A stretch of DNA of 64,000 bases from the NCBI RefSeq assembly GCF_000484535.1, contig NC_022600.1:2604001-2668000 (forward strand), given 5' to 3'. Position 1 is the stretch's first letter. The number at the start of each line of letters is the position of its first letter. The position numbers and the translations under genes are program-made. Origin of the DNA: Gloeobacter kilaueensis JS1 (lineage in GTDB: Bacteria > Cyanobacteriota > Cyanobacteriia > Gloeobacterales > Gloeobacteraceae). The notes under the pieces are model-generated. The model searched no databases. It saw only the letters and a program-made list of their open reading frames with translations, and was not told the origin of the DNA. Below are positions 55,878 through 64,000 of the stretch, piece after piece.

Positions 55878-57221
55878 TCATTCCTCCTGCTGCTGCTGTT
55901 GCTGCTGGGGAATGTGGGGATTTTCGTAGCGCTGCAGCCGCAGGCGCACCGAATCGCCGTGGGAGGGCAGCCCCTCGGCGGCGGTGAGCTGGTCGATGGC
56001 GTCGCCCACCTCGGCCAGCGCCTGGGGCGTGTACTGGACCAGGCTGGAACTTTTAAGAAAAGTCTCAACGCTCACAGCTGAAGCGAAGCGGGCGGTGCCG
56101 GAGGTGGGCAGGATATGGCTGGGACCAGCCAGGTAGTCGCCCACCGCCTCGGGAGTGGCGTGGCCTAAAAAGATCGCTCCGGCATGGCGAATCTTTTCGA
56201 GCAGATCCCAGGGCTCCTCGACTTCGAGTTCGAGGTGCTCGGGGGCAAAGAGATTAGAAAGCGCTGCCGCTTCAGCGAGATCGGCGGTGACGACGACAAG
56301 ACCATAGTGGGCGAGGGATTTTTCGGTGAGGGTGCGGCGCGGATGGTTCTCCAGTTGGTGCCTCACCGCTTCGAGGGTGCGCTCGGCGACGCGCTGATCC
56401 GGGGTGATCAAGATCGCTGAGGCGAATGAGTCGTGCTCGGCCTGAGCGAGCAGGTCCGCCGCCAGAAAGACCGGGTTGGCGGTGCTGTCGGCGATGATCA
56501 AGACCTCGGAAGGACCGGCCAGAGCGTCGATACCGACCTCGCCGTAGACGAGCTTTTTGGCGAGGGTGACGTAGATATTGCCGGGACCGGCAATCACGCT
56601 TACCGGCGCAATCGTGCGCGTGCCGTAGGTGAGGGCGGCAATCGCCTGGGCACCGCCGACGCGGTAGATTTCTTGGACACCGGCTTCTTGAGCGGCCACC
56701 AGCACCGCCGGGTTGATCTTGCCTTCGGCGTTGGGAGGACTCACCAGCACGATGCGCGGCACGCCTGCCACCATCGCCGGGATCGCACTCATCAGCACCG
56801 AACTGGGGTAGCTTGCCTGACCACCGGGAATATAAAGTCCCGCCGCATCGACCGGGGTGTAGCGGCGACCGAGGACGATGCCCTTGTCTTGAAACTGCAC
56901 CCAGGATTTGGGGATGCGCTCGCGGTGAAACTGTTCGATGCGCTGCTTGGCCAGCCGCAGTGCCTTGAGCAAACCTGTCGAGACGCGCTGGTAGGCGGCG
57001 TCGAGTTCACTTGGGCTCACCACCAGCTCAGCAGCCGTGAGATCGATATGATCAAATTCGCGGGTATAGCGCAGCAGCGCTTCATCACCGTGGCTGCGCA
57101 CGTTCTGGAGGATCTCGCGGACAGTTGCCTCCTTGTGGACAACCTGTTCGGAGTGCGTCCGGGCGGCGATCCGCTTGAGTTCGGTTTCCGCTTCGACGAG
57201 CTGGGTGATCAGTCGCAACAT
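55878..57221 (-). CDS. hisD: histidinol dehydrogenase
   Basis: Zinc enzyme that oxidises histidinol to histidine. 447 residues, a little longer than the usual 430. VDAAGLYIPGGQASYPSSVLM (about 127), AGPGNIYVTLAKKLVYGEVGIDALAGPSEVLI (about 215), EHDSFASAIL with zinc ligands (about 258), FAPEHLELEV (about 325) and HATPEAVGDYLAGPSHILPT (about 355). The C-terminus ends in a run of seven Gln and two Glu, unlike most HisD. Starts ATG 57221. Confidence 0.95.
   Translation of the reverse strand: MLRLITQLVEAETELKRIAARTHSEQVVHKEATVREILQNVRSHGDEALLRYTREFDHIDLTAAELVVSPSELDAAYQRVSTGLLKALRLAKQRIEQFHRERIPKSWVQFQDKGIVLGRRYTPVDAAGLYIPGGQASYPSSVLMSAIPAMVAGVPRIVLVSPPNAEGKINPAVLVAAQEAGVQEIYRVGGAQAIAALTYGTRTIAPVSVIAGPGNIYVTLAKKLVYGEVGIDALAGPSEVLIIADSTANPVFLAADLLAQAEHDSFASAILITPDQRVAERTLEAVRHQLENHPRRTLTEKSLAHYGLVVVTADLAEAAALSNLFAPEHLELEVEEPWDLLEKIRHAGAIFLGHATPEAVGDYLAGPSHILPTSGTARFASAVSVETFLKSSSLVQYTPQALAEVGDAIDQLTAAEGLPSHGDSVRLRLQRYENPHIPQQQQQQQEE
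55887..55907 (-). repeat. glutamine-codon repeat at the hisD 3' end
   Basis: Seven Gln codons in a row, six CAG and one CAA, in the hisD coding frame just before its stop. A trinucleotide repeat of this kind can slip during replication. Confidence 0.85.
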
Positions 57222-57296
57222 ACGCCAGGCTTCAGGGATGCGCTCCCCCCAGTCTCGCTGATGGTAGCTAGATCAGCAAGTTCGCACCGATCAGTT

Positions 57297-57542
57297 CTAC
57301 TGGGCAACGTACTTGCTAAGATCCAGGCCCGCTTCTTTGGCGAACGCCTGCAGCCCCTTGTGTTCGAGGGTCTTGATCGCCTTGGTCGAAAGCTTGAGGC
57401 GCACAAAACATCCCTGCTCGCTGTCCCAGATCCGCTTCCACTGCAAATTGGCCATCTGCAGCCGCTTGTTGCGACGATGGGAGAAGGAGACGCTGTAGGC
57501 GTTATTCGCTTTTTTGCCCGTCAACATGCACTTGCGCGACAT
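57297..57542 (-). CDS. rpmB: 50S ribosomal protein L28
   Basis: 81 residues: [20 protein letters not shown] (start), [18 protein letters not shown] and [18 protein letters not shown]. Length and the KxxGKxxxxGxxxxS opening fit L28. Part of the large subunit. ATG 57542 follows GGAG nine bases upstream and is preferred over one three codons earlier. Confidence 0.96.
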   Translation of the reverse strand: MSRKCMLTGKKANNAYSVSFSHRRNKRLQMANLQWKRIWDSEQGCFVRLKLSTKAIKTLEHKGLQAFAKEAGLDLSKYVAQ

Positions 57543-57666
57543 CGAGCGCACTCCAGAAAATTTTCAACACAATCGCTCATTATTACACGAGAGCGCCGCT
57601 ATCTGCACAACCTGCTGGCGATAAAGGCCAACTGTTACAATAGGTTGCCGACGCTGCTCCGTTTTC

Positions 57667-60600
57667 ATGCCGCTCACCGCACTCGTTCAGAGCCTGAAGG
57701 GCTCGCCCTTCGTTGAAGAAATTGCCCAGCGCCTTCTAAAATCTGCAACCGTTCGCCTGCAGGGGGGCAACCGGGTCGCCCGTGGCATCGCCGCCTCCGC
57801 CCTCGCCCGCCGCCAGGGCACGCCGCTACTGGTCGTCACCGCCAACCTCGAGGAGGCAGCGCGCTGGAGCGCTCAGCTGGAGACGATGGGCTGGGAATCG
57901 GTCTATCTTTATCCGTCCTCGGAGGCGACGCCCTACGAACCTTTTGATCCGGAGGAGGAGGTGAGCTGGGGAGAGTTGCAGGTGTTAGCCGAACTCACCC
58001 AGCACAGCGAGGGCAATTGGGCAATTGTCTGCACCAGCCGCGCCCTGCAGCCCCACCTGCCGCCCCCCGAAGATCTCAGCGACTATTGCCTGACGATCGA
58101 GGCCGGGCAGACCCTCACGATCGAGCGGGTGAGTGCTGAGCTGGCCCGGTTGGGCTACAGCCGCGTCCCCCAGGTCGAAGGGGAGGGCCAGTTCTCCCGG
58201 CGCGGCGACATCCTCGATTGCTTCCCGGTCTCAGCCGAGATGCCGGTGCGCATCGAGTGGTTCGGCGACGAACTTGAGAAGATCCGCGAGTTCGACCCAG
58301 CGAGCCAGCGCTCGCTCGATCCGGTAGATGGCGTATCGATTACTCCGGTGGGCTTTGGAGCGGTGGTCCTGCCTGAGTTGCAGCGGCAGCTCACCCCGGC
58401 GCGGGTGGCGGAGTTACCCGAAAGCTGGCAGCAGGTGGTGCGCACAGACATTCAAGAAAACCGCGTTCCAGAAGGGCTGCGCCGCTGGCTGGGCCTCGCC
58501 TTCGATCCGCCCGCCTCGCTGGTGGACTATCTGCCCACTCGCCTGACTGTCTGTCTCGACGAGCCCGAGCAGATCCGTTCTATCGATCAGCGCTGGTTCG
58601 AGGCCGCCGACGAGCAGTGGCTCAAGCAGCCGGTCGGCCCGCCTCTGCACATCGCCTTCGAGGCGATCGAAGCGCTGCTTAAAGACCGCTATTCGCTCCT
58701 CGAACTGCGGGAACTGGCGAGCGAGGGCGGTGGTTTTCAACTGGGAGGCCGGCCCCTGCCCAGCGTCCCCCACCAGTTCGGCACCCTCGCAGAACATCTC
58801 CGGCAGTACCGCGCCCAGGGACTGCAGATCTGGATGCTCTCCGCCCAGCCCAGCCGGGCGGTGGCACTTTTGGCCGAGCACGATTGCCCGGCCCAGTTCA
58901 TCCCCAATCCCCAGGATCAGCCCGCCCTCGAAAAAGCGCAGACCAGCCGCACGCCGATCGCCCTCAAGTACTCGGGCCTCGCGGAGATGGAAGGCAGCGT
59001 ACTATCGACGCTGCGAACCGTACTGGTCACCGATCGCGAGTTCTTTGGCCAGCGGGTGCTCGCCACCCCCAACTTCGTGCGCAAGCGCCGCCGGGCCGGC
59101 TCACGGCAGATCGACCTCGACAAGCTCAACCCCGGCGATTTTGTCGTCCATCGCAACCACGGCATCGGTCGCTTTCTCAAGCTCGAAAAATTGGCAGTCA
59201 GCGGCTCCGCCCGCGAGTACCTGGTGATCGAGTATGCCGACGGCATCTTGAGGGTGGCCGCCGACCAGATGAATTCGCTCTCGCGCTACCGCTCCACCGG
59301 CGGCAGCGTGCAGCTCTCGCGCATGGGCTCCAAGTCCTGGGAGAAGACCAAGCAAAAAGTCCGCAAGTCGATTCAAAAGATCGCCTTCGACCTGCTCGAA
59401 CTCTACGCCCGCCGCTCCCAGCAAAAGCGCCTCGCCTTCCCGCCCGACCAGCCCTGGCAGCGGGAGATGGAAGATTCTTTTCCCTATCCGCTCACCCCCG
59501 ATCAGGCCAGGGCGATTCAGGAAGTCAAAGCCGACATGGAGTCGGAGCGACCGATGGACCGCCTGGTGTGCGGCGACGTGGGTTTTGGCAAGACCGAGGT
59601 AGCGATCCGGGCCGCCTTCAAGGCCGTCACCTCCGGCCTGCAGTGCGCCGTGCTCGTGCCCACGACCGTCCTTGCCCAGCAGCACTACCACACCTTCAAG
59701 GAGCGCTTCGCCCCCTACCCGATCTCCGTCGGTCTGCTCAACCGCTTTCGTACCCCCGCCGAAAAAAAAGACCTGCTCGCCCGCCTCGCCACGGGTGAAC
59801 TGGATCTGGTGATCGGCACCCACCAGCTACTGGGAAGCGGTGTTCACTTTCGCAATCTGGGGCTGCTCATCATCGACGAGGAGCAGCGCTTTGGCGTCGC
59901 CCAAAAAGAAAAGATCAAGACCCTCAAGACCCAGGTGGACGTGCTCACCCTGACGGCGACACCGATCCCGCGCACGCTCTATATGTCGCTGTCGGGCGTG
60001 CGGGAGATGAGCCTCATCACCACCCCGCCCCCCAGCCGCCGCCCGATCAAGACCCACCTTGCCCCCTACGATCCCGAGCACGTGCGCACGGCGATCCTCC
60101 AGGAGTTGGGCCGGGGCGGCCAGGTCTTCTACGTCTACAACCGGGTAGAAGACATCCAGCAGGTGGCGGCCCGATTGCAGGCGATGCTGCCGATGGCCAA
60201 AATCGGCGTCGCCCACGGCCAGATGGACGAGGGCGAACTCGAATCGACGATGCTCGCCTTCTCAGGCGGCGAGTACGACATCCTGGTTTGCACGACGATC
60301 ATCGAGTCGGGCCTCGACATTCCCCGCGTCAACACGATCCTCGTCGAGAACGCCCACCAGTTCGGCCTCGCCCAGCTCTACCAGTTGCGCGGGCGGGTGG
60401 GCCGATCGGGGGTGCAGGCCCACGCCTGGATGTTCTACAAGCAGGAGGACAGCCTCACCGACGAGGCGCGCAAGCGCCTGCGGGCGATTCAAGAATTTAC
60501 CCAACTCGGCTCCGGCTATCAGCTTGCCATGCGCGACATGGAAATTCGCGGCGTCGGCAACCTGCTCGGAGCCGAGCAGTCCGGCCAGGTAAACCAGATT

Positions 60601-61131
60601 GGCTTTGATCTATATATGGAACTTTTAGAAGAAGCGATCCAGGAGATCCGGGGCCGCAAACTGCCCAAAGTCGAGGATACCCAGATCGACCTGCGCGTCA
60701 CCGCCTTTATCCCCGCCGATTACATCGTCGATCTCGAGCAAAAGATGCGCGCCTACCGTCAGGTGGCTCTGGCCACCGACCGCCATCAATTGCAGCAGGT
60801 GGCCCTCGAATGGACCGAGCGCTACGGCCCCCTGCCCGTCGCTGCCCAGCAACTGTTGCGCGTCATGGAACTCAAGCAGGTCGCTCGCGCCCTGGGCTTC
60901 TCGCGCATCCGACCGGAGGCGACCAACGTCGTCCTTGAAACCCCAATGGAGGCACCGGCCTGGGAGCAGATTGCCCAGTCGCTACCCGCCGAGGTGCGCG
61001 GTCGCTTCTTTTATCAGCCGGGCAAAGTCACCGTGCGCAACCTTGGCATTCTCACCAGCGCCCAACAGCTCGAAAACCTCGTGCAGTGGCTCGACAAGGT
61101 ACAACTGCCCTCGCTGGAGATAGCCGTCTAG
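57667..61131 (+). CDS. mfd: transcription-repair coupling factor
   Basis: DNA translocase that removes stalled RNA polymerase at lesions and recruits UvrA. 1,154 residues: UvrB-homology domain 1 ([19 protein letters not shown], about 80), RNA polymerase-interacting domain ([16 protein letters not shown], about 485), the translocase with Walker [14 protein letters not shown] (about 636), DEEQ box [10 protein letters not shown] (about 735), [19 protein letters not shown] (about 905) and a C-terminal TRCF domain. Starts at ATG 57667. Divergent from rpmB. Confidence 0.97.
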   Translation: MPLTALVQSLKGSPFVEEIAQRLLKSATVRLQGGNRVARGIAASALARRQGTPLLVVTANLEEAARWSAQLETMGWESVYLYPSSEATPYEPFDPEEEVSWGELQVLAELTQHSEGNWAIVCTSRALQPHLPPPEDLSDYCLTIEAGQTLTIERVSAELARLGYSRVPQVEGEGQFSRRGDILDCFPVSAEMPVRIEWFGDELEKIREFDPASQRSLDPVDGVSITPVGFGAVVLPELQRQLTPARVAELPESWQQVVRTDIQENRVPEGLRRWLGLAFDPPASLVDYLPTRLTVCLDEPEQIRSIDQRWFEAADEQWLKQPVGPPLHIAFEAIEALLKDRYSLLELRELASEGGGFQLGGRPLPSVPHQFGTLAEHLRQYRAQGLQIWMLSAQPSRAVALLAEHDCPAQFIPNPQDQPALEKAQTSRTPIALKYSGLAEMEGSVLSTLRTVLVTDREFFGQRVLATPNFVRKRRRAGSRQIDLDKLNPGDFVVHRNHGIGRFLKLEKLAVSGSAREYLVIEYADGILRVAADQMNSLSRYRSTGGSVQLSRMGSKSWEKTKQKVRKSIQKIAFDLLELYARRSQQKRLAFPPDQPWQREMEDSFPYPLTPDQARAIQEVKADMESERPMDRLVCGDVGFGKTEVAIRAAFKAVTSGLQCAVLVPTTVLAQQHYHTFKERFAPYPISVGLLNRFRTPAEKKDLLARLATGELDLVIGTHQLLGSGVHFRNLGLLIIDEEQRFGVAQKEKIKTLKTQVDVLTLTATPIPRTLYMSLSGVREMSLITTPPPSRRPIKTHLAPYDPEHVRTAILQELGRGGQVFYVYNRVEDIQQVAARLQAMLPMAKIGVAHGQMDEGELESTMLAFSGGEYDILVCTTIIESGLDIPRVNTILVENAHQFGLAQLYQLRGRVGRSGVQAHAWMFYKQEDSLTDEARKRLRAIQEFTQLGSGYQLAMRDMEIRGVGNLLGAEQSGQVNQIGFDLYMELLEEAIQEIRGRKLPKVEDTQIDLRVTAFIPADYIVDLEQKMRAYRQVALATDRHQLQQVALEWTERYGPLPVAAQQLLRVMELKQVARALGFSRIRPEATNVVLETPMEAPAWEQIAQSLPAEVRGRFFYQPGKVTVRNLGILTSAQQLENLVQWLDKVQLPSLEIAV

Positions 61132-61513
61132 GGCTTTTCTCTTCTCCGACGGCCTCTCACTATCGCCTGTTGCCGATTCCTGAGCGGTCTGTTGTTCGCC
61201 ATCCAGCCAGTGGACCTCCCAACCTTTACGATGGTCGCCCTGCGCTGCGAATAGCTATCTTTGCTACCAAACTGCATCGATTGCGACAGGAAACCGTCGC
61301 CCAATCTGCTAAATTTGCCAATGGTTCACTTCGATAGCTGTTCGCCCGTCCCCACTCTGCTTGCCCCCGTCCAGGGATTGACGAACTGAGGCCGAACCGC
61401 TACATTGTCCACATCGGATATATCCAGTCTGGATGCTTTGCTGAAAGGCGATGGCGAGCGGTGCTTTTGCCTACTCCAGATGGCTCCGTCCTGTTTCTTC
61501 GTGATCTTGCCTG
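61132..61513. other. 382-base intergenic stretch, nothing recognised
   Basis: No tRNA, strong hairpin or convincing open frame was seen here. Short frames on both strands lack start context and family features. A promoter for the efflux adaptor gene is expected but I could not place it. Confidence 0.6.
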
Positions 61514-62770
61514 ATGGACATTCCTCGCAGTAAGCCCAATCAGACCACAAGGCGCGTGCGGCTCGCACTTTTCACCCTTGCCGCTTCTGCCGCCGTCGTG
61601 CTGCTCGTTCTGGGTCTGAGCAACCTCAAGCCCGCCGCTCCTACAGTCGATAGGTCTACCGTCTGGATCGACACGGTCCGGCGCGGGACGCTCATCCGCC
61701 AGGTGCGCGGCCTCGGCACCCTGGTGCCCGAGCAAATCAGCTGGATTCCTGCCACCACCGAGGGCCGGGTCGAAAAGATCTACGTCAGGCCAGGGGCGCG
61801 GGTACAGCCTGACACGGTGCTGCTGGTGCTCTCCAACCCCGAGGTGCAGCAGACCGCCGTCGATGCCCAGTTGCAGCTCAAGGCCGCCGAAGCCGAGTAC
61901 GCCAACCTGCAGGTGCAACTGGCCAGTTCCGTGATGGGCCAGCGGGCGACGCTCGCCACCGTTCAGTCCGACTACCGCCAGGCGGTGCTGCAGGGGGCGG
62001 CCAACGAGGAATTGGCGAGCAAAGGACTGATTCCCCGCCTGCAGGCACAGCTCTCCAAGGTCAAGACCGAAGAGTTGGCAAGCCGCCAGGGTCTAGAACA
62101 GCAGCGCCTGGCGATTGCCGCCGATGCGGCGCGTGCCCAACTGGCCGTACAGACTTCTAAAATCGAGCAGCTGCGCACGCTGGTCCAGCTGCGCAACAGC
62201 CGCGTCGATTCGCTGAAGGTGCGCGCGGGTCTTGCCGGCGTACTCCAGCAGTTGCCCCTCGACATTGGCCAGCGGGTCACCCCCGGTACCAACCTGGCCC
62301 GCGTCGCCGACCCGCGCACGCTCAAAGCCGAACTGAAGATAGCCGAGACCCAGGCAAAGGACATCCAGCTGGGGCAACCTGCCAGCGTCGATACACACAA
62401 CGGCACGGTGACCGGCACGGTAGCGCGCATCGACCCGGCGGTGCAAAACGGGACGGTGACGGTGGACGTGCGCCTGATGGGCAGCCTCCCTGCTGGAGCG
62501 CGTCCGGATTTGAGCGTCGATGGCACGATCGAGCTGGAGCGGCTGAGGAACGTGCTGTTTGTCGGTCGCCCGGCCTTTGGCCAGGAGAACCAGACGGTGG
62601 GCCTCTTTAAGCTCGACGCTGAGGGGACGGAGGCGAGCCGGGTACCGGTGCGGCTGGGCAAAAGCTCCGTCAACACGATCGAAGTGCTCTCTGGCCTCAG
62701 GGAGGGGGAGCGGGTGATTCTCTCAGACATGTCTGCCCAGGAAAGTTACAACCGCATTCGCTTACAGTAA
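61514..62770 (+). CDS. efflux adaptor (HlyD/RND-type periplasmic protein)
   Basis: 418 residues: one N-terminal membrane helix (LALFTLAASAAVVLLVLGLSN, about 14-34), a barrel-sandwich lipoyl-like start (WIPATTEGRVEKIYVRPGARVQPDTVLLVL, about 75-105), a coiled-coil hairpin (about 115-235) and a beta-barrel (IGQRVTPGTNLARVADPRTLKAEL, about 250). Connects an inner-membrane pump to the outer membrane. Ends near a membrane-proximal domain (SGLREGERVILSDM). The ABC ATPase gene starts 14 bases downstream; no permease gene is adjacent. Confidence 0.92.
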   Translation: MDIPRSKPNQTTRRVRLALFTLAASAAVVLLVLGLSNLKPAAPTVDRSTVWIDTVRRGTLIRQVRGLGTLVPEQISWIPATTEGRVEKIYVRPGARVQPDTVLLVLSNPEVQQTAVDAQLQLKAAEAEYANLQVQLASSVMGQRATLATVQSDYRQAVLQGAANEELASKGLIPRLQAQLSKVKTEELASRQGLEQQRLAIAADAARAQLAVQTSKIEQLRTLVQLRNSRVDSLKVRAGLAGVLQQLPLDIGQRVTPGTNLARVADPRTLKAELKIAETQAKDIQLGQPASVDTHNGTVTGTVARIDPAVQNGTVTVDVRLMGSLPAGARPDLSVDGTIELERLRNVLFVGRPAFGQENQTVGLFKLDAEGTEASRVPVRLGKSSVNTIEVLSGLREGERVILSDMSAQESYNRIRLQ

Positions 62771-62784
62771 GGAGCCTTCCGCTT

Positions 62785-63510
62785 ATGAGTACATCCGATG
62801 CGCCCTTGATTCGCCTGAGCGGTGTGAGCAAAGTGTTTCTCACCGACGAAGTCGAGACCCGCGCCCTCGCAGGCGTCGATCTCGAAATTCACCCTGGCGA
62901 GTACGTCTCGATCGCCGGTCCTTCCGGCTGCGGCAAATCCACCCTCCTCGCTATCCTCGGGCTGCTCGACTCCCCCAGCGAGGGCACCTACCAGCTGCAC
63001 GGCAAACCGGTGGAGAGCCTCGATCTCATCGAGCGCTCCCGCATCCGCAACCGCGAGATCGGCTTTATCTTCCAGAGCTTCAACTTGATTGGCGATCTAA
63101 ACGTCGCCGAGAACGTCGAGTTGCCTTTGACCTACCGGGGGTTGAGCGAGGCGGAGCGCAAGAAGCGGGTCAAGCAAGCCCTTGAGCGCGTCGAGATGAG
63201 CCACCGCACCAGACACTACCCGGCCCAACTGTCGGGCGGTCAGCAGCAGCGGGTCGCCGTCGCCCGTGCGCTGGCGGGTTCACCGGCGATTTTGCTGGCG
63301 GACGAGCCGACGGGGAACCTCGATTCGGTCAACGGTCAGGCGGTGATGGACCTGTTGGCGGAGTTGCACGCCGGGGGAGCGACGATCTGCATGGTCACCC
63401 ACGATCCGCGCTTTGCCGGTTTTGCCGGGCGCAGTATCCACCTGCTCGATGGCAAGGTTGTCTCCGCCGAGCAGGCCCAGGTGAGCAGCTTGAAAGAGGC
63501 GGCGCGCTAA
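62785..63510 (+). CDS. ABC transporter ATP-binding protein (MacB/LolD type)
   Basis: 241 residues: Walker A GPSGCGKSTLL (about 47), Q-loop GFIFQSFNL (about 95), signature LSGGQQQRVAVARAL (about 150), Walker B ILLADEPTGNLDS (about 170) and His switch MVTHDPRFA (about 214). The LDS after Walker B and LLALLGLLDSPSEG-type region match the MacB/LolD group that pairs with FtsX-like permeases. No permease is seen next door; the next gene is on the other strand. Starts ATG 62785. Confidence 0.93.
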   Translation: MSTSDAPLIRLSGVSKVFLTDEVETRALAGVDLEIHPGEYVSIAGPSGCGKSTLLAILGLLDSPSEGTYQLHGKPVESLDLIERSRIRNREIGFIFQSFNLIGDLNVAENVELPLTYRGLSEAERKKRVKQALERVEMSHRTRHYPAQLSGGQQQRVAVARALAGSPAILLADEPTGNLDSVNGQAVMDLLAELHAGGATICMVTHDPRFAGFAGRSIHLLDGKVVSAEQAQVSSLKEAAR

Positions 63511-63512
63511 AT

Positions 63513-64000
63513 TCAGGAGTGGACTGGCAGCCGGACCGTGAAGTTGCTGCCTCTGCCCGGTTCGCTCTCAAGGCTGAGGGTGCCGCCGTGGGCTTCGACG
63601 ATCTGGCGGCTCAGGTGCAGGCCCATGCCACTGCCTTCTTTGTTGTGGCTGCCCTGGGAAAAGCGCCGAAAAAGCGCCGCCTGTTCCTCGGGCCGGATAC
63701 CGGGGCCGGTATCGCTCACAGCAAAGCAGACGAGGGAATCGACGGCGTTCGTGCAGACACGGATGCTGCCCTGGTCGGTAAATTTGATCGCATTGCCAAT
63801 CAGGTTGGTGAGCACCCGGCGCAGTTCGAGATGATCGGCCTGCACTCTGGGCACCGGCTTGAGGTTGGTGTCGAGTTCGAGGCGCTTTTCGGTGGCGAGC
63901 GGTGCCAGCTCGGCGCACACCTGCTCGGCAAGTTCGACGAGGTCCGTAGGCTGAAAGTGCAGGCGTTTGGCTCCTGCCTCGTAGCGGTAGACATCGAGCA
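63513..64000 (-). CDS. sensor histidine kinase, C-terminal fragment
   Basis: The 3' part of a histidine kinase; the 5' part lies beyond the window. About 162 residues remain, open to the window edge. ATP-binding boxes are present: N box RRVLTNLIGNAIKFTDQG, G1 DTGPGIRPEEQAALFRRF, G2 GSGMGLHLSRQIVEAHGG and the C-terminal SLESEPGRGSNFTVRLPV. No HisKA, sensor or PAS domain can be judged here. It converges with the ABC ATPase gene, 2 bases apart. Confidence 0.92.
   Translation of the reverse strand, partial: LDVYRYEAGAKRLHFQPTDLVELAEQVCAELAPLATEKRLELDTNLKPVPRVQADHLELRRVLTNLIGNAIKFTDQGSIRVCTNAVDSLVCFAVSDTGPGIRPEEQAALFRRFSQGSHNKEGSGMGLHLSRQIVEAHGGTLSLESEPGRGSNFTVRLPVHS

Noticed and set aside
61326-61568. 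80-codon frame in the gap before the efflux adaptor
   Set aside because: Runs into the adaptor gene on the other strand and has no family features.

Overview
The window is GC-rich bacterial chromosome from a cyanobacterium. It carries photosystem II genes (psbA, an overlapping psbD-psbC pair, two psbV copies), plastocyanin, a cyAbrB regulator and other cyanobacterial families. Two tandem psbV genes with lipoprotein-type signals, a CP43 with an unusual lumenal loop and a thioredoxin-reductase-like protein without NADPH motifs together point to the thylakoid-less genus Gloeobacter. That genus assignment is inference; no ribosomal RNA is present to confirm it.

Layout. 1-8.8 kb: 5' part of carB, a DAHP synthase, nadA, a secreted beta-helix/SPOR protein, and thiE-thiS-tilS. 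8.8-12.7 kb: a tight three-gene minus-strand unit with a two-domain murein hydrolase, a chymotrypsin-fold protein that seems to have lost its catalytic His and Asp, and a secreted IPT/TIG protein. 12.8-17.7 kb: a small mechanosensitive-channel-like protein, gatB, plastocyanin, pyrH and the psbV pair. 17.7-25.4 kb: envelope and membrane genes (DUF2993, secreted unknown, hydrolases, FUN14, M23 peptidase, ABC exporter) and tRNA-Ile2(CAU), the substrate type of the TilS encoded earlier. 25.4-26.2 kb: tRNA-Lys followed by an AT-richer HNH protein. 26.2-29.9 kb: psbA-psbD-psbC on one strand. 30-43 kb: thyX, a class V aminotransferase, murC-murB-GvpL/F, ribokinase, purM, bioF, the TrxR-like flavoprotein, efp-accB and a GH31 glucosidase. 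43-52.8 kb: cyAbrB, mtnA, dxs, a K+ channel, fabG, a Crp-type regulator, an ECF sigma/anti-sigma pair and hutH. 53-64 kb: an S53 protease, hisD-hisC, rpmB, mfd, an adaptor-ATPase export pair without a permease, and the 3' end of a histidine kinase.

How the genes work together. Most are housekeeping genes in short operons with overlapping or nearly touching ends (thiE/thiS, murC/murB, efp/accB, sigma/anti-sigma, hisD/hisC). The photosynthetic genes encode the PSII core (D1, D2, CP43), its extrinsic cytochromes and the soluble carrier plastocyanin. The most unusual observations are the His-to-Cys change at the predicted second heme ligand of one PsbV, lipoboxes on both PsbV precursors, the altered CP43 loop next to the Mn-cluster ligands, the pseudoprotease/murein-hydrolase/IPT operon, and a gas-vesicle-family protein fused into the murC-murB operon. 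No CRISPR array, insertion sequence or prophage was seen.
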